DNA of 21,123 nt from a virus. Shown here piece by piece: positions 13,599 through 19,356 of this stretch; within the stretch, counting starts at the first letter, position 1, and every line of letters begins with the position of its first letter. The stretch spans positions 1 to 21,123 of the IMG/VR virus record IMGVR_UViG_3300017956_000170, one strand, 5' to 3'. The notes beneath the pieces are model-generated. The model saw only the letters and a program-made list of their open reading frames with translations. It did not search any database and had not been told where the DNA came from. The position numbers and the translations under genes are program-made.

Positions 13599-13824
13599 TT
13601 ATAAATGTTCAAAGTGTGAATATGTGTTCGAGGTAACGCACTCAATACACGACGAACCAAAGGTGAAATGTGAAAAATGTAAAGCAATTTCTACTAGACA
13701 AATTAGCAATAAAGTATATCTTTACGGAACTGTTGGTATTGATTGGAATACTAACCCTAATGGTGCTTCTGAATCGATGAAGAAAAAAGCTAGTAAAGCT
13801 GCCAAAAGAAAACAACAGTTTTAA
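13585..13824 (+). CDS. FmdB-family zinc-ribbon protein, 79 aa
   Basis: MARYDYKCSKCEYVFEVTHS followed by KVKCEKCKAISTRQIS is the usual FmdB zinc ribbon: two CxxC knuckles about 20 residues apart, at residues 8-11 and 29-32. Family members are small putative regulators, common in bacteria and occasional in phages. The C-terminal half is a Gly/Asn turn region then a Lys-rich tail (KKKASKAAKRKQQF), which may bind nucleic acid. The start overlaps the upstream gene by 14 nt with GGAGAGG as SD. Its stop overlaps the stop of the convergent minus-strand SET gene. Role in the phage unknown. Confidence 0.85.
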   Translation: MARYDYKCSKCEYVFEVTHSIHDEPKVKCEKCKAISTRQISNKVYLYGTVGIDWNTNPNGASESMKKKASKAAKRKQQF

Positions 13825-14123
13825 ACAGAATAAGTTTTATAACCTAAAGTCAATTCCTCATCCGGCATAATATCTTTTGTCGTAATTAAATAAATATTTG
13901 GTCCTATGTCTATAAGTTCGCAGTTAGGGTCTTCACTATGATTCACAAAACCACCAAGTGGTGTTCTTATCATTCCGTGTTGGTGTTCAATATTTTTTAC
14001 GTGACTTAAACCTAAATTTTTACCTTTGTCTATTATTTGAGTGCTAAATAATCCAAGACCGTGTATTTCAGATTCACGGATAGTTAGATTTGACGGTAAA
14101 GGATAATATTTATCTTCTTCCAT
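13821..14123 (-). CDS. SET-domain protein (lysine methyltransferase-like), 100 aa
   Basis: A compact SET domain. Motifs: IHGLGLF (residues 20-26), the GxG that contacts S-adenosylmethionine; GGFVNHSEDPNC (57-68), the NHxxxPN core; KDIMPDEELTLGY (83-95), the ELTxxY motif with the catalytic-type Tyr at 95. SET proteins transfer methyl groups from SAM to protein lysines. At 100 aa it lacks most of the central insert and the post-SET cysteines, so it is near the minimum size. The ATG overlaps the upstream 41-aa ORF. It shares a minus-strand unit with the lysin. Possible targets are host or virion proteins; unknown. Confidence 0.85.
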   Translation of the reverse strand: MEEDKYYPLPSNLTIRESEIHGLGLFSTQIIDKGKNLGLSHVKNIEHQHGMIRTPLGGFVNHSEDPNCELIDIGPNIYLITTKDIMPDEELTLGYKTYSV

Positions 14124-14235
14124 CTTCTCTAGCCTCTAAACTTTTTAACAATTCATCGCTGAGTTTCCAATCAGAATTTGCTACTTCTAATCTTCTAAGT
14201 CTAAATTCTTTATAAAATCTTTTAAAACCCTTCAT
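14110..14235 (-). CDS. Small basic peptide, 41 aa
   Basis: A short ORF bridging two genes. On the minus strand its ATG (14233-14235) overlaps the end of the lysin gene and is preceded by GTGGAGAG, and its TAA (14110-14112) lies just inside the SET gene. The peptide begins MKGFKRFYKEFRLRRLEVAN and is basic and helical, ending EAREDGRR. Tight overlap with both neighbours and a good SD argue that it is real. It may also serve only to couple translation of the SET gene to the lysin gene. Function unknown. Confidence 0.6.
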   Translation of the reverse strand: MKGFKRFYKEFRLRRLEVANSDWKLSDELLKSLEAREDGRR

Positions 14236-14761
14236 CTCTCCACTTCTTTTCAAATTTCTTTACATCACCCCAACAAAACTTACTAGAATTCCAATCTCTC
14301 CATCTAGTTTTACTGTAGGTATCTTCAGCTAGTTTACTAGCCATCCATATATTGTAATAAGGATTAAATTGAATAGTTTCATATTTGAACCCTTCTCTTA
14401 CATAAAATTCTTGTTCTGGCAAAAATTCTAAAGGTATTCCAGAATATGTTAGTATCTTAGAATCAAATTCTGGAGCGTCAAACTTTTCTGCAATCCAGTT
14501 CCAAGTTGAAGGTATAAATTGCATGACACCCGAATCATCAGCAGATTTACGGTAAGCTGAAGATTTACCTCTAGATTCACACCAACCTATACGCATTGCT
14601 GTATATAAATTCTTTTCATCAAAATTTTCTACATAAATATGAACATATTCAATCATAGAACTTGGTATGACTTCAGTACATTCTCTGTAATCGTCTAGGA
14701 TTTCTGGGGTCATTGTAGAAGGCATCAAAGACGCCATAAATATCATACATTCAACTATCAT
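14222..14761 (-). CDS. Transglycosylase-like lysin (lysozyme fold), 179 aa
   Basis: The segment AMRIGWCESRGKSSAYR with SGVMQFIPSTWNW is the SLT/Rpf-type lysozyme-like core; E62 in WCESRG is the likely catalytic acid, and the GVMQF and STW motifs follow at 78-87. Later, FNPYYNIWMASKLAEDTY and the terminal WNSSKFCWG complete the fold, and Cys61 and the Cys of FCWG could form a disulphide. These enzymes cut peptidoglycan glycan strands, so this is probably the phage endolysin or a virion lysin. The N-terminus (MIVECMIFMASLMPST) is hydrophobic but lacks basic residues. An upstream leaderless ATG in another frame would supply them. Confidence 0.85.
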   Translation of the reverse strand: MIVECMIFMASLMPSTMTPEILDDYRECTEVIPSSMIEYVHIYVENFDEKNLYTAMRIGWCESRGKSSAYRKSADDSGVMQFIPSTWNWIAEKFDAPEFDSKILTYSGIPLEFLPEQEFYVREGFKYETIQFNPYYNIWMASKLAEDTYSKTRWRDWNSSKFCWGDVKKFEKKWRDEGF

Positions 14762-14786
14762 ATACTTTTTTCTTTCTCATACTATT

Positions 14787-14814
14787 ATTATAACATAATA
14801 TGGGAAATTTACAA
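14787..14814 (-). promoter_or_regulatory. Minus-strand extended -10 promoter for lysin unit
   Basis: Read on the minus strand: TTGTAA (14814-14809), a 16-bp spacer, and TATAAT (14792-14787) preceded by TGT. The predicted start falls at 14780, exactly at an ATG (14780-14778) that opens MRKKKVYDS-stop in a frame different from the lysin. This unit would cover lysin, the 41-aa ORF and the SET gene. Confidence 0.7.
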
Positions 14815-14815
14815 G

Positions 14816-15043
14816 TTATATTTTTAAAGCTTCTTGTATAACTTCTTGTTCAGAATTGCCTGTTACACCGGTGATAAATTCGTTAACAAATCTACCATAT
14901 TTGTCTTGTACTTGCTTGTATACTTGACCCTCGTAAGAGTTTGTATACTTATTCCAAGCTACAAATAGTGTATTTTCACCGATTTTAAGCAGTTTTTGAT
15001 GCTCATCACTGGCAATAATTTCTGGTTTAAATGCTTCTAACAC
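14816..15043 (-). CDS. Hypothetical protein, 75 aa
   Basis: The start is GTG (15043-15041) behind a full consensus AAGGAGG (15055-15049) at 5-nt spacing. The protein is strand-rich: EIIASDEHQKLLKIGENTLFVAW, quoted in part as KIGENTLFVAWNKY, then a YEGQVYKQVQDKYGRF segment and a C-terminal helix (NSEQEVIQEALKI). No signal peptide or motif is recognised. It has its own minus-strand promoter and is separated from the lysin by another promoter, so it may be expressed independently. A strong SD suggests high expression. Confidence 0.8.
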   Translation of the reverse strand: MLEAFKPEIIASDEHQKLLKIGENTLFVAWNKYTNSYEGQVYKQVQDKYGRFVNEFITGVTGNSEQEVIQEALKI

Positions 15044-15070
15044 AAAAACCTCCTTGTACTATACCCTTTA

Positions 15071-15097
15071 ATTATACCATATTGTACTCAAATGCAA
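15071..15097 (-). promoter_or_regulatory. Minus-strand promoter for 75-aa gene
   Basis: Read on the minus strand: TTGCAT (15097-15092), a 15-bp spacer and a consensus TATAAT (15076-15071) preceded by TGG. The spacer is shorter than usual, which the extended -10 may compensate. The start would lie near 15064, leaving an SD-containing leader. It is divergent to the plus-strand promoter at 15125. Confidence 0.6.
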
Positions 15098-15124
15098 GGA
15101 AAAAAAAGAAAATGTGTAAAAATC

Positions 15125-15153
15125 TTGCTAAAAAAACGTTTATGTGATAAAAT
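15125..15153 (+). promoter_or_regulatory. Extended -10 promoter, leaderless start at 15159
   Basis: TTGCTA (15125-15130), a 17-bp spacer, TAAAAT (15148-15153) preceded by TGA. The ATG at 15159 lies 5 nt beyond the -10 box with no SD, so the mRNA probably begins at the start codon. Confidence 0.65.
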
Positions 15154-15158
15154 GGAGT

Positions 15159-15905
15159 ATGGAAGATAATAATATAACTAAACCTACGATAGAGCAAGCA
15201 GAGTTCCTATTTAAGAAATTTCCTAACAAGAAACTTCGTGATTGGGCTGATGAATGGGGTATGTCACATGAAAATGTACGCCTTATGAAGAAAAAACTTG
15301 GCTTGCCTACAAGAACTACGCCTATAAACAATATGGTGGCTGATGAAATAATAGCATTTATTAGAGATGGAAAGGGAACAATAAACACTGCTAGAACATA
15401 CGCCAATTACCCATTTGGAAAAGGAAAGTTTCTATATTGGTTGGATGAAAATCCTCAATATAAAGATATTCTAAAAGAAGCTGAAGCAATTGCTGAAGAG
15501 AAGAAAAAGAATCCTACTCATAAGCGATGCATAGTTACTGGAGAATGGTTACCAGTATCAGAATTCTACAAAGACAAAGGAACGGTTGACGGATACTCAA
15601 GAAGAAGTAAAAAAGCTGTTCAGTCTATGGTAAGAGAATATTACTACAACAGAAATGTAACAGAACCTGTAGTAGAAAAGAAGCAATGTTCTGCACTCCC
15701 AGAACTTGGTGAATTACCTGCACACTATTTTCATAGAAATAGAAGGTTAACATCTGGATTGCAACAATATTCAATAGCGTTTCAGACAGCTTATTCTGCT
15801 AATTTAAATTCAGCAGACCCAGAAGTAAGAAAGAACGCACACGGATTAGCTAAGAAAAAAGCATTAAAATATTTTGCTGAATTAGGGTACACACCTAAAA
15901 GTTAA
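15159..15905 (+). CDS. HTH DNA-binding protein with degenerate zinc-finger-like segment
   Basis: The ORF is open from 15144, but that ATG lies inside the promoter; ATG 15159 is the leaderless start, giving 248 aa. Residues about 25-48 (KLRDWADEWGMSHENVRLMK) form a helix-turn-helix. Residues about 125-165 read CIVTGEWLPVSEFYKDKG then DGYSRRSKKAVQSM, which resembles the TGE-lp-seFyk-dGy-CKxC zinc segment of phage proteins, but three of the expected cysteines are absent. The C-terminal third is basic and helical. It stands alone at the head of the tail operon, with its own promoter and terminator. It may be a late-gene regulator or, less likely, a displaced small terminase subunit. Confidence 0.8.
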   Translation: MEDNNITKPTIEQAEFLFKKFPNKKLRDWADEWGMSHENVRLMKKKLGLPTRTTPINNMVADEIIAFIRDGKGTINTARTYANYPFGKGKFLYWLDENPQYKDILKEAEAIAEEKKKNPTHKRCIVTGEWLPVSEFYKDKGTVDGYSRRSKKAVQSMVREYYYNRNVTEPVVEKKQCSALPELGELPAHYFHRNRRLTSGLQQYSIAFQTAYSANLNSADPEVRKNAHGLAKKKALKYFAELGYTPKS

Positions 15906-15923
15906 TCTGTTATTATTGATGTA

Positions 15924-15942
15924 CGTCAACTTTTTGTTGACG
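15924..15942 (+). terminator. Hairpin downstream of HTH gene
   Basis: CGTCAAC-TTTTT-GTTGACG is a perfect 7-bp stem with a 5-nt loop. It is not followed by a T-run. It lies 20 nt upstream of a stronger terminator and could protect the mRNA 3' end or serve as an operator palindrome. Confidence 0.4.
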
Positions 15943-15961
15943 GGCATACTATACTCAAAAG

Positions 15962-15986
15962 CCCCTTCTTCGTGAGGGGGTTTTTT
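15962..15986 (+). terminator. Intrinsic terminator after HTH gene
   Basis: CCCCT (15962-15966) pairs with AGGGG (15975-15979), with AAAA upstream and TTTTTT downstream (15981-15986) able to extend the stem after one mismatch. The next promoter's extended -10 begins three nt after the T-run. Confidence 0.75.
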
Positions 15987-15988
15987 GT

Positions 15989-15997
15989 TGGTATAAT
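15989..15997 (+). promoter_or_regulatory. Extended -10 box, leaderless start at 16005
   Basis: TGG followed by a consensus TATAAT (15992-15997), 7 nt before the ATG at 16005. No good -35 box is present at 17 bp (TTCGTG), since that position lies in the terminator hairpin. The extended -10 may be sufficient. No SD precedes 16005. Confidence 0.5.
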
Positions 15998-16004
15998 TAT
16001 AATT

Positions 16005-16346
16005 ATGCCAAAGATACCAACTTCAGTACTAAATGAATCAATTACGATTCAAACATTAAGTGGTTCCTCCGTAGATGATAGAGGTCTTTCTACTGCTACA
16101 TTTTCAGACTCAGCAACTTCAGTTCAATGTAGAATTGAACACACGAGAGGTTCAGAATTAACAACAGACGGTAGAACAGAAGAAAACGATATCTTCATTG
16201 TGACAATGGGACCAGACGAATCAATAACTCCTCAAGACAGAATTCAGTGGCAAAATAATTATTATGATGTAAAAGTCGTTAAAAATATAAAAGACCGTTT
16301 TGGTAATGTTTTCTATAAAGAAGTAGAAATGACAGCAGGCTACTAA
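16005..16346 (+). CDS. Head-closure / head-tail adaptor protein, 113 aa
   Basis: The ORF is open from 15972, but that start lies in the terminator; ATG 16005 behind an extended -10 gives MPKIPTSVLNESITIQTL, the normal N-terminus of SPP1 gp16/HK97-type head-closure proteins. The sequence continues with a strand-rich barrel pattern: SVQCRIEHTRGSEL, DIFIVTMGPDE, RIQWQNNYYDVKVVKNI, a typical small beta-barrel. This ring closes the connector after packaging and joins the tail. It overlaps the next gene by TAATG. Family assignment is from pattern and position. Confidence 0.8.
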   Translation: MPKIPTSVLNESITIQTLSGSSVDDRGLSTATFSDSATSVQCRIEHTRGSELTTDGRTEENDIFIVTMGPDESITPQDRIQWQNNYYDVKVVKNIKDRFGNVFYKEVEMTAGY

Positions 16347-17302
16347 TGGCACAAAGATTAAGACTTAATAGGTCATTAAGAACGCTTAAAAAAATTGATT
16401 CTAAATCAAAGCGTTATCAGTTTGGTAAGATTGCTAGTTTTCAAGATTTAAGAAGTTTCTTTTACGAATATTCTCTCTTTATTGGTGATATTCAAGCATT
16501 GCCGGGTATGCCTCAACTTGGTGCTTTAGGAAATGCAAGACATTATATGCTAAAAGGTGGTCGTATTATGGGTGACGTAAACGCTGCTATAGGTACATTC
16601 AATAAATTAAAAAGTGGAGACACCAATATTGAAGGAGCAGGAGAACGTATATTTAGAAGATTTGGTGGTAGAACAACAGGTAAACTTTTATTAATGGTTC
16701 CCGGAAACAACATGTTTTCTCGTGCAGCTCGTTCCGTAATAGGTGCTAACACTCAAAGAGCTTTTGACAGTTTTACCAAAAAACAATTTAGAAAAAATAT
16801 TCCAGAAAAAGCAATAGTTCACGTCGAAGGAGGATTCAATGCTCAGTTAATAGCTAACCATATTGATGATGCTATAGCTATGGTAACAGAAGATGTTATA
16901 AGACAAGTGTACCCATTCGTTCCAGTAGTATCTGGAAAATTAAGAGGAACTTTAAGAGCAGATTTTGGAAGAGATAAAGCTAAAGGTGGAAGTATGCCAT
17001 CTGGTGAAGTCATTATTGGTGATAGTACTACTCGTACATATCACGGAATGATAGAGTTTGGTTCTGGTAAAGGTTTCAACGTAGGTACAAAAGCTTTAGA
17101 CAGATACTTCCCAGTACCAGAAGCAGTAAAAGTTTTGAAATCATCACCAAGAAATCGTCCTGCTGTTAACTCAAAACATGGTAAAGGTGCCATGATGCGT
17201 AGAGGTGCTAGAAACACAATTGAGAGATTTGCAAAGAGTCCATCAAATGTAAAAGTTAGTACTCTCAACCTCATAGCCGAAGCAAATAAATTAAGGAAAT
17301 AA
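16346..17302 (+). CDS. HK97 gp10-like neck/tail protein, 318 aa
   Basis: The ATG overlaps the previous stop (TAATG). Residues about 165-275 carry the HK97 gp10-like pattern: a helical opening (ANHIDDAIAMVTEDVIRQV), FVPVVSGKLRGTLRADF, then GEVIIGDSTTRTYHGMIEFG. These proteins lie at the head-tail joint. The first ~160 residues are an unusual basic extension (RLRLNRSLRTLKKIDSKSKR, FRRFGGRTTGKLLLMVPG) of unknown purpose, making the protein about twice the normal length. The C-terminal ~45 residues are basic (PRNRPAVNSKHGKG, MMRRGARNT). Confidence 0.8.
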   Translation: MAQRLRLNRSLRTLKKIDSKSKRYQFGKIASFQDLRSFFYEYSLFIGDIQALPGMPQLGALGNARHYMLKGGRIMGDVNAAIGTFNKLKSGDTNIEGAGERIFRRFGGRTTGKLLLMVPGNNMFSRAARSVIGANTQRAFDSFTKKQFRKNIPEKAIVHVEGGFNAQLIANHIDDAIAMVTEDVIRQVYPFVPVVSGKLRGTLRADFGRDKAKGGSMPSGEVIIGDSTTRTYHGMIEFGSGKGFNVGTKALDRYFPVPEAVKVLKSSPRNRPAVNSKHGKGAMMRRGARNTIERFAKSPSNVKVSTLNLIAEANKLRK

Positions 17303-17303
17303 T

Positions 17304-17756
17304 ATGGTTCAGAATTTACCAGACGGAGAAATATTAGCTAGAACTTGGGCTTTAAGTAAAACAAGCATTACTGACTTAGTTCAACAAAAAATTGCAACAA
17401 GACTTCCTACTGGTTCAGATATGCCTTTTATTGTTATTCAAATGCTTGGTGGAAGTCCACTAGGTGGAGAGTCTTTAATATACCAAGCTCAACTTGTAGT
17501 AGATTTTTATGCAGGTAAATATGCAACTAACTCAACCAAAGGACAGCCAGATTATTCTTCTGCATTCTCTTTAGGTAACACTTTCATAAGAGAAGCTTTT
17601 GACCACGCACCTACAAAACTAACTAGTGTAGGTGGAGAGGTTGGAATGGTTCACGGTTTTGATTCAATATCTGGTCTTGGAAGAGTAGAGGAACCCGAGC
17701 TCGGTTTGGCACGCTATACTTGTGATATGGTAATGATTTATGGAGCGATATCGTGA
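17304..17756 (+). CDS. Tail terminator / tail completion protein, 150 aa
   Basis: SD AAGGAAA lies before the ATG. The protein fits small tail-terminator (lambda gpU / HK97 gp11-like) proteins in size, position and pattern: a helix at the start (DLVQQKIATRLP), then strands (PFIVIQMLGGSP, IYQAQLVVDFYAG), a helix (FSLGNTFIREAFDH), and a final strand pair (YTCDMVMIYGAI). These proteins cap the tail tube and join it to the neck. The gene ends in a GTGA overlap with the next. Confidence 0.75.
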   Translation: MVQNLPDGEILARTWALSKTSITDLVQQKIATRLPTGSDMPFIVIQMLGGSPLGGESLIYQAQLVVDFYAGKYATNSTKGQPDYSSAFSLGNTFIREAFDHAPTKLTSVGGEVGMVHGFDSISGLGRVEEPELGLARYTCDMVMIYGAIS

Positions 17757-18043
17757 AATATATAAAAGTTAATCCATATATAAGAGTTTTTGATTCCATT
17801 AGGGATGAAAAACTTGATGTAATTTTTGACAAAATGAACTGGGTCGAAGTAAAAGACTCTGATTGGAACAGGCTGAAAGAAGCTCAAACCAAACAGGGAG
17901 ATTTACTACTACCTAATTTTGTTGAAAAGACAGATGGTATGGGTGAAATTAAAAACTTTACTGCTGCTGAAAAAGTAGAAGAGGAAGTTTTAGATGATGA
18001 GTGGTTCGACAATCCTGCTGACACAGAAGTAGAAGAGGAATAA
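17753..18043 (+). CDS. Small acidic protein, Glu tail, 96 aa
   Basis: The start is GTG 17753, overlapping the upstream TGA; GGAG lies about 7 nt upstream. It opens MKYIKVNPYIRVFDS, close to the opening of the 84-aa protein after the capsid gene. The C-terminal ~35 residues are very acidic (EKVEEEVLDDEWFDNPADTE) and end EVEEE, like the small proteins at 2636-5092. Position before the tail tube suggests a structural or assembly role. No family is recognised. Confidence 0.75.
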   Translation: MKYIKVNPYIRVFDSIRDEKLDVIFDKMNWVEVKDSDWNRLKEAQTKQGDLLLPNFVEKTDGMGEIKNFTAAEKVEEEVLDDEWFDNPADTEVEEE

Positions 18044-18056
18044 CGAAAAGTTATTC
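18038..18056 (+). other. Hairpin between 96-aa gene and tail tube gene
   Basis: GAATAAC-GAAAA-GTTATTC is a perfect 7-bp stem including the stop codon of the upstream gene. No T-run follows, so it is not an intrinsic terminator. It could be an mRNA-processing or stabilising element at the 5' end of the tail tube message. Confidence 0.4.
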
Positions 18057-18078
18057 ATAGAGTAAGTAGGTATAAGAA

Positions 18079-18684
18079 ATGGCACAAAGTATTAGTGAGG
18101 TCATACTAGGTACTGGTAACTTGTTTACGGCTTTAGAGAGTGATTTGAATGGTGGTTCACCAAACACAACATTCCCAGCAAATCCGTCAGCAGGACCAGA
18201 CCCTAGCTATTGGACCAATATCGGATATTCAGAGGGTGGATTCTCTCTTGAATATGATAAAACTTTTGAAGATGTTATGGTTGCAGAGGAAATAGACCCT
18301 ATTAAGACAATCAAAACAGCTCAAGAAGTGAGAATCACAGGTGAATTAGCACAAGCATCATTAGCTAACTTAAAGTTAGCAATGGCTGGTGGTACAAGCA
18401 CCGTTGCAACACCAGAAGCAGGCTACACCGAGTTAACTCCACCAGCAACAGATGGATTTTTGGAGTATGGATTAATTCTTAGAGTTAATGCACCGGGTGC
18501 AGCTGAAGGTGGAACTCAGAAAGTCAGAGACATTTATGCTCCTAGAGCAGTAAACGTCGGAGCTTTCTCAATGGTTCACGCTAAAGCACCACAAAAGGTA
18601 ACAATAACTGTTGAATACAAATTATTGAAACCTAACAGTGATGCTCCGTTTAGTCACTTGTTTAAAGTAATAGACGAAGTTTAA
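18079..18684 (+). CDS. Major tail (tube) protein, 201 aa
   Basis: This matches siphovirus tail tube proteins in size, position and pattern. Features are TGNLFTALESDLN near the start, GYSEGGFSLEYDKTFEDVMVAE, and IKTIKTAQEVRITGELAQAS followed by LKLAMAGG, which are typical of this family (fragments each quoted short), and a C-terminal KVTITVEYKLLKP strand. The protein polymerises as rings around the tape measure. The SD (AGTAGG) is weak for a highly made protein; the hairpin upstream may help. Directly followed by the tail chaperone genes. Confidence 0.88.
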   Translation: MAQSISEVILGTGNLFTALESDLNGGSPNTTFPANPSAGPDPSYWTNIGYSEGGFSLEYDKTFEDVMVAEEIDPIKTIKTAQEVRITGELAQASLANLKLAMAGGTSTVATPEAGYTELTPPATDGFLEYGLILRVNAPGAAEGGTQKVRDIYAPRAVNVGAFSMVHAKAPQKVTITVEYKLLKPNSDAPFSHLFKVIDEV

Positions 18685-18703
18685 CAAAACCTTAGGAGGG
18701 TAA

Positions 18704-19060
18704 ATGACAGACAAATTTAAAGACTTCGATGAAGCAATCAGAGAAGTAGACGACGCAAAGATTACTTTCAAGGTAGCTGGGGAGACATTCGATTGTCCTG
18801 CTCAGCTACCAGCGAAAGTTGTCTTAACGCAATTAAAAATGCAAAATGAGCTCGGAGGCATTGACCAAAAAGACATTGGTGAGTGGCTCAGAATGATTAT
18901 TGGAGAAGAAACTTTCGACAAGCTTTTGGAAAAAAACATATCTTGGACAATCTTAGAAGAACTTCTAGGTTGGCTATTAGTCCAATATGGAATTGTTCAA
19001 TCAGCTGAAGAATTAGAAAGCTCTGATAGTGAAGGGGGAGAAGAAGAAGACCCAAAATAG
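18704..19060 (+). CDS. Tail assembly chaperone, short form (gpG-like), 118 aa
   Basis: A strong AGGAGG SD precedes the ATG. It is a 118-aa acidic protein with FDEAIREVDDAKITFKVAGE (in part), PAKVVLTQLKM, IGEWLRMIIGEE and a terminal LLGWLLVQYGI helix, as in phage tail assembly chaperones that lie between the tube and the tape measure. These bind the tape measure during tail assembly. The final codons CCA-AAA-TAG are part of a slippery heptamer, CCCAAAA, so a fraction of ribosomes should move into the -1 frame and make the longer form. Confidence 0.85.
   Translation: MTDKFKDFDEAIREVDDAKITFKVAGETFDCPAQLPAKVVLTQLKMQNELGGIDQKDIGEWLRMIIGEETFDKLLEKNISWTILEELLGWLLVQYGIVQSAEELESSDSEGGEEEDPK
19051..19057 (+). 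other. Programmed -1 frameshift site CCCAAAA
   Basis: The heptamer C-CCA-AAA in the gpG frame is a perfect X-XXY-YYZ slip site, immediately followed by TAG. After slipping, reading continues ATA-GAC-ATC-ACT into the open -1 frame to 19356. Another G-run (19034-19038) lies 17 nt upstream but does not fit the pattern as well. No strong stem follows at once. Confidence 0.85.
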
Positions 19061-19356
19061 ACATCACTATTGAGGATATTTTGGAAAGATGGTCTGCAGT
19101 TGAATCTGATTTTCAACGCTTCTTTAATCTTCAACCATTAGAACTTTCTTGGAGAAGGTTCAAAAATTTAATATTCAGTCTGGTCTCTCAAGAGTCTTCT
19201 TTCTATGCCCCGTACCTTACTGAGTATATAGAGCAATCTAGAGAGGAAATAAATTCACAATATTCATCCGATAAAGATAATCGTGTAAAGATTAACTTAG
19301 ACACGGCATTAGATGAATTAGGTGGAGCAAAAGAGAGTGTAAGTTTTAATGAGTAA
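19057..19356 (+). CDS. Tail assembly chaperone, frameshift extension (gpT-like part)
   Basis: This is the -1 frame part of the long tail chaperone. Joined at CCCAAAA it adds 99 residues, starting IDITIEDILERWSAVESDF, for a total of about 217 aa. It has LSWRRFKNLIFSLVSQESSF and APYLTEYIEQSREEI, helical and aromatic, as in other T-domains that contact tail tube subunits. Read as a separate ORF it would start with TTG 19081 without a convincing SD, which favours the frameshift. The TAA stop overlaps the tape measure start by 8 nt. Only the long form normally recruits tube protein. Confidence 0.8.
   Translation: MDITIEDILERWSAVESDFQRFFNLQPLELSWRRFKNLIFSLVSQESSFYAPYLTEYIEQSREEINSQYSSDKDNRVKINLDTALDELGGAKESVSFNE

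Noticed and set aside
15144-15158. ATG at 15144 as start of the HTH gene
   Set aside because: It overlaps the TGn-TAAAAT -10 box, so it would not be in the transcript.
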